Both the position numbers and the translations under genes were made by a program. A stretch of DNA of 64,000 nt, taken from positions 1,826,399-1,890,398 of the forward strand of contig RPFO01000164.1 in assembly GCA_009746045.1 (NCBI GenBank). The letters are read 5' to 3'. Below the pieces are notes generated by a model. That model was not told the DNA's origin and did no database searches. It saw only the letters and a list, made by a program, of their open reading frames with translations. Positions 36,501 through 49,744 of this stretch are shown piece by piece (position 1 is the first letter of the stretch; the number at the start of each line of letters is the position of its first letter). The stretch is from Mesostigma viride (Eukaryota > Streptophyta > Mesostigmatophyceae > Mesostigmatales > Mesostigmataceae).

Positions 36501-39500
36501 GGTCCACGTTCATCAAAGGTGGGGGGAACACATGCCCATGACCACATGGGTCCACGTTCATCAAAGGTGTGGGGGGAACACATGCCCATGACCACATGGG
36601 TCCACGTTCATCAAAGGTGGGGGAACACATGCCCATGACCACATGGGTCCACGTTCATCAAAGGTGGGGGAACACATGCCCATGACCACATGGGTCCACG
36701 TTCATCAAAGGTGGGGGGGACACATGCCCATGACCACATGGGTCCACGTTCATCAAAGGTGGGGGAACACATGCCCATGACCACATGGGTCCACGTTCAT
36801 CAAAGGTGGGGGAACACATGCCCATGACCACATGGGTCCACGTTCATCAAAGGTGGGGGGGAACACATGCCCATGACCACATGGGTCCACGTTCATCAAA
36901 GGTGGGGGAACACATGCCCATGACCACATGGGTCCACGTTCATCAAAGGTGGGGGGGAACACATGCCCATGACCACATGGGTCCACGTTCATCAAAGGTG
37001 GGGGGAACACATGCCCATGACCACATGGGTCCACGTTCATCAAAGGTGGGGGGGAACACATGCCCATGACCACATGGGTCCACGTTCATCAAAGGTGGGG
37101 GGGGAACACATGCCCATGACCACATGGGTCCACGTTCATCAAAGGTGGGGGGGGAACACATGCCCATGACCACATGGGTCCACGTTCATCAAAGGTGGGG
37201 GGGGAACACATGCCCATGACCACATGGGTCCACGTTCATCAAAGGTGGGGGGGGAACACATGCCCATGACCACATGGGTCCACGTTCATCAAAGGTGGGG
37301 GGGGAACACATGCCCATGACCACATGGGTCCACGTTCATCAAAGGTGGGGGAACACATGCCCATGACCACATGGGTCCACGTTCATCAAAGGTGGGGGGG
37401 GAACACATGCCCATGACCACATGGGTCCACGTTCATCAAAGGTGGGGGGGAACACATGCCCATGACCACATGGGTCCACGTTCATCAAAGGTGGGGGGGA
37501 ACACATGCCCATGACCACATGGGTCCACGTTCATCAAAGGTGGGGGGGAACACATGCCCATGACCACATGGGTCCACGTTCATCAAAGGTGGGGGAACAC
37601 ATGCCCATGACCACATGGGTCCACGTTCATCAAAGGTGGGGGGGAACACATGCCCATGACCACATGGGTCCACGTTCATCAAAGGTGGGGGGGGAACACA
37701 TGCCCATGACCACATGGGTCCACGTTCATCAAAGGTGGGGGGGGAACACATGCCCATGACCACATGGGTCCACGTTCATCAAAGGTGGGGGGGAACACAT
37801 GCCCATGACCACATGGGTCCACGTTCATCAAAGGTGGGGGGGAACACATGCCCATGACCACATGGGTCCACGTTCATCAAAGGTGGGGGGGAACACATGC
37901 CCATGACCACATGGGTCCACGTTCATCAAAGGTGGGGGAACACATGCCCATGACCACATGGGTCCACGTTCATCAAAGGTGGGGGGGAACACATGCCCAT
38001 GACCACATGGGTCCACGTTCATCAAAGGTGGGGGGGAACACATGCCCATGACCACATGGGTCCACGTTCATCAAAGGTGGGGGAACACATGCCCATGACC
38101 ACATGGGTCCACGTTCATCAAAGGTGGGGGGGAACACATGCCCATGACCACATGGGTCCACGTTCATCAAAGGTGGGGGAACACATGCCCATGACCACAT
38201 GGGTCCACGTTCATCAAAGGTGGGGGGGAACACATGCCCATGACCACATGGGTCCACGTTCATCAAAGGTGGGGGGGAACACATGCCCATGACCACATGG
38301 GTCCACGTTCATCAAAGGTGGGGGAACACATGCCCATGACCACATGGGTCCACGTTCATCAAAGGTGGGGGGAACACATGCCCATGACCACATGGGTCCA
38401 CGTTAATCAAAGGTGGGGGGGAACACATGCCCATGACCACATGGGTCCACGTTAATCAAAGGTGGGGGGGAACACATGCCCATGACCACATGGGTCCACG
38501 TTGATCAAAGGTGGGGGGGGAACACATGCCCATGACCACATGGGTCCACGTTCATCAAAGGTGGGGGGGGAACACATGCCCATGACCACATGGGTCCACG
38601 TTCATCAAAGGTGGGGGGGGACACATGCCCATGACCACATGGGTCCACGTTGATCAAAGGTGGGGGGGGAACACATGCCCATGACCACATGGGTCCACGT
38701 TCATCAAAGGTGGGGGGAACACATGCCCATGACCACATGGGTCCACGTTCATCAAAGGTGGGGGGAACACATGCCCATGACCACATGGGTCCACGTTCAT
38801 CAAAGGTGGGGGGGGAACACATGCCCATGACCACATGGGTCCACGTTCATCAAAGGTGGGGGAACACATGCCCATGACCACATGGGTCCACGTTCATCAA
38901 AGGTGGGGGGGGAACACATGCCCATGACCACATGGGTCCACGTTCATCAAAGGTGGGGGAACACATGCCCATGACCACATGGGTCCACGTTCATCAAAGG
39001 TGGGGGGGAACACATGCCCATGACCACATGGGTCCACGTTCATCAAAGGTGGGGGGGAACATATGCCCATGACCACATGGGTCCACGTTCATCAAAGGTG
39101 GGGGGGAACACATGCCCATGACCACATGGGTCCACGTTCATCAAAGGTGGGGGGACACATGCCCATGACCACATGGGTCCACGTTCATCAAAGGTGGGGG
39201 GGAACACATGCCCATGACCACATGGGTCCACGTTCATCAAAGGTGGGGGAACACATGCCCATGACCACATGGGTCCACGTTCATCAAAGGTGGGGGAACA
39301 CATGCCCATGACCACATGGGTCCACGTTCATCAAAGGTGGGGGAACACATGCCCATGACCACATGGGTCCACGTTCATCAAAGGTGGGGGGGGAACACAT
39401 GCCCATGACCACATGGGTCCACGTTCATCAAAGGTGGGGGAACACATGCCCATGACCACATGGGTCCACGTTCATCAAGGGTGGGGGGGAACACATGCCC

Positions 39501-42500
39501 ATGACCACATGGGTCCACGTTCATCAAAGGTGGGGGGGGAACACATGCCCATGACCACATGGGTCCACGTTCATCAAAGGTGGGGGGGGAACACATGCCC
39601 ATGACCACATGGGTCCACGTTCATCAAAGGTGGGGGAACACATGCCCATGACCACATGGGTCCACGTTCATCAAAGGTGGGGGGGGAACACATGCCCATG
39701 ACCACATGGGTCCACGTTCATCAAAGGTGGGGGGGAACACATGCCCATGACCACATGGGTCCACGTTCATCAAAGGTGGGGGGGGAACACATGCCCATGA
39801 CCACATGGGTCCACGTTCATCAAAGGTGGGGGGGAACACATGCCCATGACCACATGGGTCCACGTTCATCAAAGGTGGGGGAACACATGCCCATGACCAC
39901 ATGGGTCCACGTTCATCAAAGGTGGGGGGGAACACATGCCCATGACCACATGGGTCCACGTTCATCAAAGGTGGGGGGGAACACATGCCCATGACCACAT
40001 GGGTCCACGTTGATCAAAGGTGGGGGGGAACACATGCCCATGACCACATGGGTCCACGTTCATCAAAGGTGGGGGGGGAACACATGCCCATGACCACATG
40101 GGTCCACGTTCATCAAAGGTGGGGGGGAACACATGCCCATGACCACATGGGTCCACGTTCATCAAAGGTGGGGGGGGAACACATGCCCATGACCACATGG
40201 GTCCACGTTCATCAAAGGTGGGGGGGGAACACATGCCCATGACCACATGGGTCCACGTTCATCAAAGGTGGGGGGAACACATGCCCATGACCACATGGGT
40301 CCACGTTCATCAAAGGTGGTGGGGGAACACATGCCCATGACCACATGGGTCCACGTTCATCAAAGGTGGGGGAACACATGCCCATGACCACATGGGTCCA
40401 CGTTCATCAAAGGTGGGGGGGAACACATGCCCATGACCACATGGGTCCACGTTCATCAAAGGTGGGGGGGAACATATGCCCATGACCACATGGGTCCACG
40501 TTCATCAAAGGTGGGGGAACACATGCCCATGACCACATGGGTCCACGTTCATCAAAGGTGGGGGGGGAACACATGCCCATGACCACATGGGTCCACGTTC
40601 ATCAAAGGTGGGGGAACACATGCCCATGACCACATGGGTCCACGTTCATCAAAGGTGGGGGGGAACACATGCCCATGACCACATGGGTCCACGTTCATCA
40701 AAGGTGGGGGAACACATGCCCATGACCACATGGGTCCACGTTCATCAAAGGTGGTGGGGGAACACATGCCCATGACCACATGGGTCCACGTTCATCAAAG
40801 GGGGGGAACACATGCCCATGACCACATGGGTCCACGTTCATCAAAGGTGGGGGGGAACACATGCCCATGACCACATGGGTCCACGTTCATCAAAGGTGGG
40901 GGGGAACACATGCCCATGACCACATGGGTCCACGTTCATCAAAGGTGGGGGGGGAACACATGCCCATGACCACATGGGTCCACGTTCATCAAAGGTGGGG
41001 GGGGAACACATGCCCATGACCACATGGGTCCACGTTCATCAAAGGTGGGGGGGAACACATGCCCATGACCACATGGGTCCACGTTCATCAAAGGTGGGGG
41101 AACACATGCCCATGACCACATGGGTCCACGTTCATCAAAGGTGGGGGGGAACACATGCCCATGACCACATGGGTCCACGTTCATCAAAGGTGGGGGAACA
41201 CATGCCCATGACCACATGGGTCCACGTTCATCAAGGGTGGTGGGGGGAACACATGCCCATGACCACATGGGTCCACGTTCATCAAAGGTGGGGGGAACAC
41301 ATGCCCATGACCACATGGGTCCACGTTCATCAAAGGTGGGGGGGAACACATGCCCATGACCACATGGGTCCACGTTCATCAAAGGTGGGGGGGAACACAT
41401 GCCCATGACCACATGGGTCCACGTTCATCAAAGGTGGGGGAACACATGCCCATGACCACATGGGTCCACGTTCATCAAAGGTGGGGGGGAACACATGCCC
41501 ATGACCACATGGGTCCACGTTCATCAAAGGTGGGGGGGAACACATGCCCATGACCACATGGGTCCACGTTCATCAAAGGTGGGGGGGAACACATGCCCAT
41601 GACCACATGGGTCCACGTTCATCAAAGGTGGGGGGGAACACATGCCCATGACCACATGGGTCCACGTTCATCAAAGGTGGGGGGGGAACACATGCCCATG
41701 ACCACATGGGTCCACGTTCATCAAAGGTGGGGGGGAACACATGCCCATGACCACATGGGTCCACGTTCATCAAAGGTGGGGGGGAACACATGCCCATGAC
41801 CACATGGGTCCACGTTCATCAAAGGTGGGGGGGAACACATGCCCATGACCACATGGGTCCACGTTCATCAAAGGTGGGGGGGACACATGCCCATGACCAC
41901 ATGGGTCCACGTTCATCAAAGGTGGGGGGGGAACACATGCCCATGACCACATGGGTCCACGTTCATCAAAGGTGGGGGGGAACACATGCCCATGACCACA
42001 TGGGTCCACGTTCATCAAAGGTGGGGGGGGAACACATGCCCATGACCACATGGGTCCACGTTCATCAAAGGTGGGGGGGAACACATGCCCATGACCACAT
42101 GGGTCCACGTTCATCAAAGGTGGGGGGGAACACATGCCCATGACCACATGGGTCCACGTTCATCAAAGGTGGGGGGGAACACATGCCCATGACCACATGG
42201 GTCCACGTTCATCAAAGGTGGGGGGGAACACATGCCCATGACCACATGGGTCCACGTTCATCAAAGGTGGGGGAACACATGCCCATGACCACATGGGTCC
42301 ACGTTCATCAAAGGTGGGGGAACACATGCCCATGACCACATGGGTCCACGTTCATCAAAGGTGGGGGGGAACACATGCCCATGACCACATGGGTCCACGT
42401 TCATCAAAGGTGGGGGGGGAACACATGCCCATGACCACATGGGTCCACGTTCATCAAAGGTGGGGGAACACATGCCCATGACCACATGGGTCCACGTTCA

Positions 42501-45500
42501 TCAAAGGTGGGGGGGAACACATGCCCATGACCACATGGGTCCACGTTCATCAAAGGTGGGGGAACACATGCCCATGACCACATGGGTCCACGTTCATCAA
42601 AGGTGGGGGGGACACATGCCCATGACCACATGGGTCCACGTTCATCAAAGGTGTGGGGGGGAACACATGCCCATGACCACATGGGTCCACGTTCATCAAA
42701 GGTGGGGGAACACATGTCCATGACCACATGGGTCCACGTTCATCAAAGGTGGGGGGGAACACATGCCCATGACCACATGGGTCCACGTTCATCAAAGGTG
42801 GGGGAACACATGCCCATGACCACATGGGTCCACGTTCATCAAAGGTGGGGGAACACATGCCCATGACCACATGGGTCCACGTTCATCAAAGGTGGGGGAA
42901 CACATGCCCATGACCACATGGGTCCACGTTCATCAAAGGTGGGGGAACACATGCCCATGACCACATGGGTCCACGTTCATCAAAGGTGGGGGGGAACACA
43001 TGCCCATGACCACATGGGTCCACGTTCATCAAAGGTGGGGGAACATATGCCCATGACCACATGGGTCCACGTTCATCAAAGGTGGGGGAACACATGCCCA
43101 TGACCACATGGGTCCACGTTCATCAAAGGTGGGGGAACACATGCCCATGACCACATGGGTCCACGTTCATCAAAGGTGGGGGGGGAACACATGCCCATGA
43201 CCACATGGGTCCACGTTCATCAAAGGTGGGGGAACACATGCCCATGACCACATGGGTCCACGTTCATCAAAGGTGGGGGGGGGAACACATGCCCATGACC
43301 ACATGGGTCCACGTTCATCAAAGGTGTGGGGGGGAACACATGCCCATGACCACATGGGTCCACGTTAATCAAAGGTGGGGGGGGACACATGCCCATGACA
43401 GAAAGGCACATAGGAACAGATGAGGGGGAGGGGAGGAGGTGGAAAGGGGAACAAAAAAGGACTTGGAAAAGGGTGTAAGAGGAGAGAGAAACGAGTGGGT
43501 AAATAGTAGTACTGCTAGGTAGACAACACTGAAGCAGGAGAAAACCAAAGGAAGGAATATGTGAAGCTGTCTTCACAGGTGGAAGACATTTGGTGACCCA
43601 TGGGGCTGAATAAATCAGGGGGCTCATAGGACGCAGTCACGTGTTAATTAATTAATTAATGGGGCTGAATACGCCAAGGAGCAAGGAAAACTCCTGAACA
43701 GGCATTCAACAGGCATTTTGAGTCCCAGGGATATCATTAAGTTACATCAAACACGTTTGTCCTGACTGCTCAAGGCATGGCAACAGCAGCAACAAATCCT
43801 TGCTTGCATCACCAATGGTTTCCGATACTAGTCTCGACGGCTACCAGTGGCTAACCACACGTGTAAAAGGCGCTTGCTGGCACAGGAGGGCAGAAGAGCC
43901 ACACATGAAATGTGACAGAACAGGAAACGTGCCGAGCGACGCGGGCCCATGAACTGTGCAGACAAGCAACGGCGCAATAAACCCCAACTAAACAGCTTTT
44001 CCACGCACCGGTAGCACCCCCTCAGCTGTGTGCGCGCCTCCTCACACCCCACCACCAGTATCAACTCGCGCAGCAGCCCCAGCGTGAGCGCATGATCCGC
44101 CAGCACCGCCGCCCGTGCCATTCCCCCTGCGACCGCCGCCTCCTTCAAACCCCGCAGCGAGCCGTACAGGTGCCCCGCGTCGGCATCCGGTCGGAGATTG
44201 GCCAGCCACTGCGCCACGCCAGGGGTGGTGTCCCAGCAGGGCGCGAATGATGTCTCCAGGGGACCCTGCAGTAGGTGCAGTGCCGCATCCGTGTCGGACA
44301 GGAAGTTTCGCTCCTCATCCGTCAGGTGGGCAACGTGCCACTCCACGTCGGGGCGGTTGGTAAACTCCTGGACCACGTGTGTGTGGGTGGGGGGAAGATG
44401 GCAATATGGGGATAAGGAAAACAGGCAATACTTTGTCATAGTAGCATGGCAATAAGATAAGCTAGCGTTATGCAAATACGGCAGGGGGGAAAAAAGCATG
44501 ACGGCATGGTGGCAAGGTGGCCAGGTGGCAAGGTGGCAAGGCGGCAAGGCGGCAAGGCGGCAAGGCGGCAAGGCGGCAAGGCGGCAAGGCGGCAAGGCGG
44601 CAAGGCGGCAAGGCGGCAAGGCGGCAAGGCGGCAAGGCGGCAAGGCGGCAAGGCGGCAAGGCGGCAAGGCGGCAAGGCGGCAAGGCGGCAAGGCGGCAAG
44701 GCGGCCAGGCGGCCAGGCGGCCAGGCGGCCAGGCGGCCAGGCGGCCAGGCGGCCAGGCGGCCAGGCGGCCAGGCGGCAATGCGGCAAGGCGGCAATGCGG
44801 CGATGCGGCGATGCGGCGAGGCGGCGAGGCGGCGAGGCAGCAAGGCGGCAAGGCGGCAAGGCGGCAAGGCGGCAAGGCGGCAAGGCGGCAAGGCGGCAAG
44901 GCGGCAAGGCGGCAAGGCGGCAAGGCGGCAAGGCGGCAAGGCGGCAAGGCGGCAAGGCGGCAAGGCGGCAAGGCGGCAAGGCGGCAAGGCGGCAAGGCGG
45001 CAAGGCGGCAAGGCGGCAAGGCGGCAAGGCGGCAAGGCGGCAAGGCGGCAAGGCGGCAAGGCGGCAAGGCGGCAAGGCGGCAAGGCGGCAAGGCGGCAAG
45101 GCGGCAAGGCGGCAAGGCGGCAAGGCGGCAAGGCGGCAAGGCGGCAAGGCGGCAAGGCGGCAAGGCTGCAAGGCGGCAAGGCGGCCAGGCGGCCAGGCGG
45201 CCAGGCGGCCAGGCGGCCAGGCGGCAAGGCGGCAAGGCGGCAAGGCGGCAAGGCGGCAAGGCGGCAAGGCGGCAAGGCGGCAAGGCGGCAAGGCGGCAAG
45301 GCGGCAAGGCGGCAAGGCGGCAAGGCGGCAAGGCGGCAAGGCGGCAAGGCGGCAAGGCGGCAAGGCGGCAAGGCGGCAAGGCGGCAAGGCGGCAAGGCGG
45401 CAAGGCGGCAAGGCGGCAAGGCGGCAAGGCGGCAAGGCGGCAAGGCGGCAAGGCGGCAAGGCGGCAAGGCGGCAAGGCGGCAAGGCGGCAAGGCGGCAAG

Positions 45501-48500
45501 GCGGCAAGGCGGCAAGGCGGCAAGGCGGCAAGGCGGCAAGGCGGCAAGGCGGCAAGGCGGCAAGGCGGCAAGGCGGCAAGGCGGCAAGGCGGCAAGGCGG
45601 CAAGGCGGCAAGGCGGCAAGGCGGCAAGGCGGCAAGGCGGCAAGGCGGCAAGGCGGCAAGGCGGCAAGGCGGCAAGGCGGCAAGGCGGCAAGGCGGCAAG
45701 GCGGCAAGGCGGCAAGGCGGCAAGGCGGCCAGGCGGCCAGGCGGCCAGGCGGCCAGGCGGCCAGGCGGCCAGGCGGCCAGGCGGCCAGGCGGCCAGGCGG
45801 CCAGGCGGCCAGGCGGCCAGGCGGCAATGCGGCAATGCGGCAATGCGGCGAGGCGGCGAGGCGGCGAGGCAGCGAGGCGGCAAGGCGGCAAGGCGGCAAG
45901 GCGGCAAGGCAGCAAGGCGGCAAGGCGGCAAGGCGGCAAGGAGGCAAGGCGGCAAGGCGGCAAGGCGGCAAGGCGGCAAGGCGGCAAGGCGGCAAGGCGG
46001 CAAGGCGGCAAGGCGGCAAGGCGGCAAGGCGGCAAGGCGGCAAGGCGGCAAGGCGGCAAGGCGGCAAGGCGGCAAGGCGGCAAGGCGGCAAGGCGGCAAG
46101 GCGGCAAGGCGGCAAGGCGGCAAGGCGGCAAGGCGGCAAGGCGGCAAGGCGGCAAGGCGGCAAGGCGGCAAGGCGGCAAGGCGGCCAGGCGGCCAGGCGG
46201 CCAGGCGGCCAGGCGGCCAGGCGGCAATGCGGCAATGCGGCAATGCGGCGATGCGGCGAGGCGGCGAGGCGGCGAGGCGGCAAGGCGGCAAGGCGGCAAG
46301 GCGGCAAGGCGGCAAGGCGGCAAGGCGGCAAGGCGGCAAGGCGGCAAGGCGGCAAGGCGGCAAGGCGGCAAGGCGGCAAGGCGGCAAGGCGGCAAGGCGG
46401 CAAGGCGGCAAGGCGGCAAGGCGGCAAGGCGGCAAGGCGGCAAGGCGGCAAGGCGGCAAGGCGGCAAGGCGGCCAGGCGGCCAGGCGGCCAGGCGGCCAG
46501 GCGGCCAGGCGGCCAGGCGGCCAGGCGGCCAGGCGGCCAGGCGGCCAGGCGGCAGGCGGCAATGCGGCAATGCGGCGAGGCGGCGAGGCGGCGAGGCGGC
46601 GAGGCGGCAAGGCGGCAAGGCGGCAAGGCGGCAAGGCAGCAAGGCGGCAAGGCGGCAAGGCGGCAAGGCGGCAAGGCGGCAAGGCGGCAAGGCGGCAAGG
46701 CGGCAAGGCGGCAAGGCGGCAAGGCGGCAAGGCGGCAAGGCCGCAAGGCGGCAAGGCGGCAAGGCGGCAAGGCGGCAAGGCGGCAAGGCGGCAAGGCGGC
46801 AAGGCGGCAAGGCGGCAAGGCGGCAAGGCGGCAAGGCGGCAAGGCGGCAAGGCGGCAAGGCGGCAAGGCGCAAGGCCGCAAGGCGGCAAGGCGGCAAGGC
46901 GGCAAGGCGGCAAGGCGGCCAGGCGGCCAGGCGGCCAGGCGGCCAGGCGGCCAGGCGGCCAGGCGGCCAGGCGGCCAGGCGGCAATGCGGCAATGCGGCA
47001 ATGCGGCGATGCGGCGATGCGGCGAGGCGGCGAGGCGGCAAGGCGGCAAGGCGGCAAGGCGGCAAGGCGGCAAGGCGGCAAGGCGGCAAGGCGGCAAGGC
47101 GGCAAGGCGGCAAGGCGGCAAGGCGGCAAGGCGGCAAGGCGGCAAGGCGGCAAGGCGGCAAGGCGGCAAGGCGGCAAGGCGGCAAGGCGGCAAGGCGGCA
47201 AGGCGGCAAGGCGGCAAGGCGGCAAGGCGGCAAGGCGGCAAGGCGGCAAGGCGGCAAGGCGGCAAGGCGGCAAGGCGGCAAGGCGGCAAGGCGGCAAGGC
47301 GGCAAGGCGGCAAGGCGGCAAGGCGGCAAGGCGGCAAGGCGGCAAGGCGGCAAGGCGGCAAGGCGGCAAGGCGGCAAGGCGACAAGGCGGCAAGGCGGCA
47401 AGGCGGCAAGGCGGCAAGGCGGCAAGGCGGCAAGGCGGCAAGGCGGCAAGGCGGCAAGGCGGCAAGGCGGCAAGGCGGCAAGGCGGCAAGGCGGCAAGGC
47501 GGCAAGGCGGCCAGGCGGCCAGGCGGCCAGGCGGCCAGGCGGCCAGGCGGCAAGGCGGCAAGGCGGCAAGGCGGCAAGGCGGCAAGGCGGCAAGGCGGCA
47601 AGGCGGCAAGGCGGCAAGGCGGCAAGGCGGCAAGGCGGCAAGGCGGCAAGGCGGCAAGGCGGCAAGGCGGCAAGGCGGCAAGGCGGCAAGGCGGCAAGGC
47701 GGCAAGGCGGCAAGGCGGCAAGGCGGCAAGGCGGCAGGGCGGCAAGGCGGCAAGGCGGCAAGGCGGCAAGGCGGCAAGGCGGCAAGGCGGCAAGGCGGCA
47801 AGGCGGCAAGGCGGCAAGGCGGCAAGGCGGCAAGGCGGCAAGGCGGCAAGGCGGCAAGGCGGCAAGGCGGCAAGGCGGCAAGGCGGCAAGGCGGCAAGGC
47901 GGCAAGGCGGCAAGGCGGCAAGGCGGCAAGGCGGCAAGGCGGCAAGGCGGCAAGGCGGCAAGGCGGCAAGGCGGCAAGGCGGCAAGGCGGCAAGGCGGCA
48001 AGGCGGCAAGGCGGCAAGGCGGCAAGGCGGCAAGGCGGCAAGGCGGCAAGGCGGCAAGGCGGCAAGGCGGCAAGGCGGCAAGGCGGCAAGGCGGCAAGGC
48101 GGCAAGGCGGCCAGGCGGCCAGGCGGCCAGGCGGCCAGGCGGCCAGGCGGCCAGGCGGCAAGGCGGCAAGGCGGCAAGGCGGCAAGGCGGCAAGGCGGCA
48201 AGGCGGCAAGGCGGCAAGGCGGCAAGGCGGCAAGGCGGCAAGGCGGCAAGGCGGCAAGGCGGCAAGGCGGCAAGGCGGCAAGGCGGCAAGGCGGCAAGGC
48301 GGCAAGGCGGCAAGGCGGCAAGGCGGCAAGGCGGCAAGGCGGCAAGGCGGCAAGGCGGCAAGGCGGCAAGGCGGCAAGGCGGCAAGGCGGCAAGGCGGCC
48401 AGGCGGCCAGGCGGCAAGGCGGCAAGGCGGCAAGGCGGCAAGGCGGCAAGGCGGCAAGGCGGCAAGGCGGCACTGAGGCGGCAAGGCGGCGAGGCGGCCA

Positions 48501-49699
48501 GGAGGCAAGGCGGCAAGAAGGCGGCAAGGCGGCAAGGCAGCAAGGCGGCAAGGCGGCAAGGCGGCGAGGCGGCAAGGCGGCAAGGCGGCAAGGCGGCAAG
48601 GCGGCAAGGCGGCAAGGCGGCAAGGCGGCAAGGCGGCAAGGCGGCAAGGCGGCAAGGCGGCAAGGCGGCAAGGAGGCAAGGCGGCAAGGCGGCAAGGCGG
48701 CAAGGCGGCAAGGCGGCAAGGCGGCAAGGCGGCAAGGCGGCAAGGCGGCAAGGCGGCAAGGCGGCAAGGCGGCAAGGCGGCAAGGCGGCAAGGCGGCAAG
48801 GCGGCAAGGCGGCAAGGCGGCAAGGCGGCGAGGCGGCAAGGCGGCAAGGCGGCAAGGCGGCAAGGCGGCAAGGCGGCAAGGCGGCAAGGCGGCAAGGCGG
48901 CAAGGCGGCAAGGCGGCAAGGCGGCAAGGCGGCAAGGCGGCCAGGCGGCAAGGCGGCAAGGCGGCAAGGCGGCAAGGCGGCGAGGCGGCAAGGCGGCAAG
49001 GTGGCAAGGTTGCAAGGTGGCAAGGTGGCAAGGTGGCAAGGTGCAATGTGGCAAGGTGGCAAGGTGGCATGATGGCGTGCACAGAACATGGCGGCATGCA
49101 TGCCATGGCACATGTGACAGCACCACGGCATCTAAGGCACCACGAAAGCAACCCCCACCCGCAGCCTGCGAGCACATCCCTTATCGTCACCGCAGCAGCA
49201 AAGGCAGTATGCCAATGATGGCCCATGCGGTCAAACCTTTGCTGCCCAATCTCTGCAGCCGACACGCATGAGGAGGCAAAGTATACCCCTGTGCTGCCAT
49301 GGTTTAAACTACCATCATGGTTCACCACCATCATTCGTCACCACCATCATTCTTCACCACCAGCATGCTTTACCACCCTCATTCTTCACCACCCTCATTC
49401 TTCACCACTCTCATTCGTACTCGCACCCATGCTTCTGCCACTACGTCTACGGCCGCTTTATGCATGAGTGTCCCCCCTTTCCTTCCATACAGCAACCCCA
49501 ATCCACGCCAGCAGAAACACAAGCAAAGTCACCCACCCACACGTGTGCACTGTCAGGTCTCAACAAGAAAATAGAAGAGAACAGCAAACACACAAGCCAA
49601 AGAAGAAAAAAAAGACAAAGATGCTTTAATAGAAAAGGAAAGGGAATCCCTGGGAAAAGGGAAACCACATGTTTACTGCAGTCCCCCCCCCCCCCTCCC

Positions 49700-49744
<45 letters not shown>

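Noticed and set aside
36156-43398. Many 60-157 codon frames reading MTTWVHVHQRW or HAHDHMGPRSSK on plus, and NVDPCGHGHVFPP on minus
   Set aside because: Frame-shadow of the 47-51 bp minisatellite; frames break whenever the G-run length changes.
36156-43398. CRISPR-like regular repeats
   Set aside because: There are no unique spacers; the variable part is only a G run, in an intron of a eukaryotic gene.
43828-49334. Open frames of about 1,320-1,770 codons on both strands over 44.4-49.3 kb
   Set aside because: They are the 8-bp array read in every frame (KAARRQGG or LAALPPCR octapeptides). Only the stretch 44009-44367 on the minus strand is a real exon.
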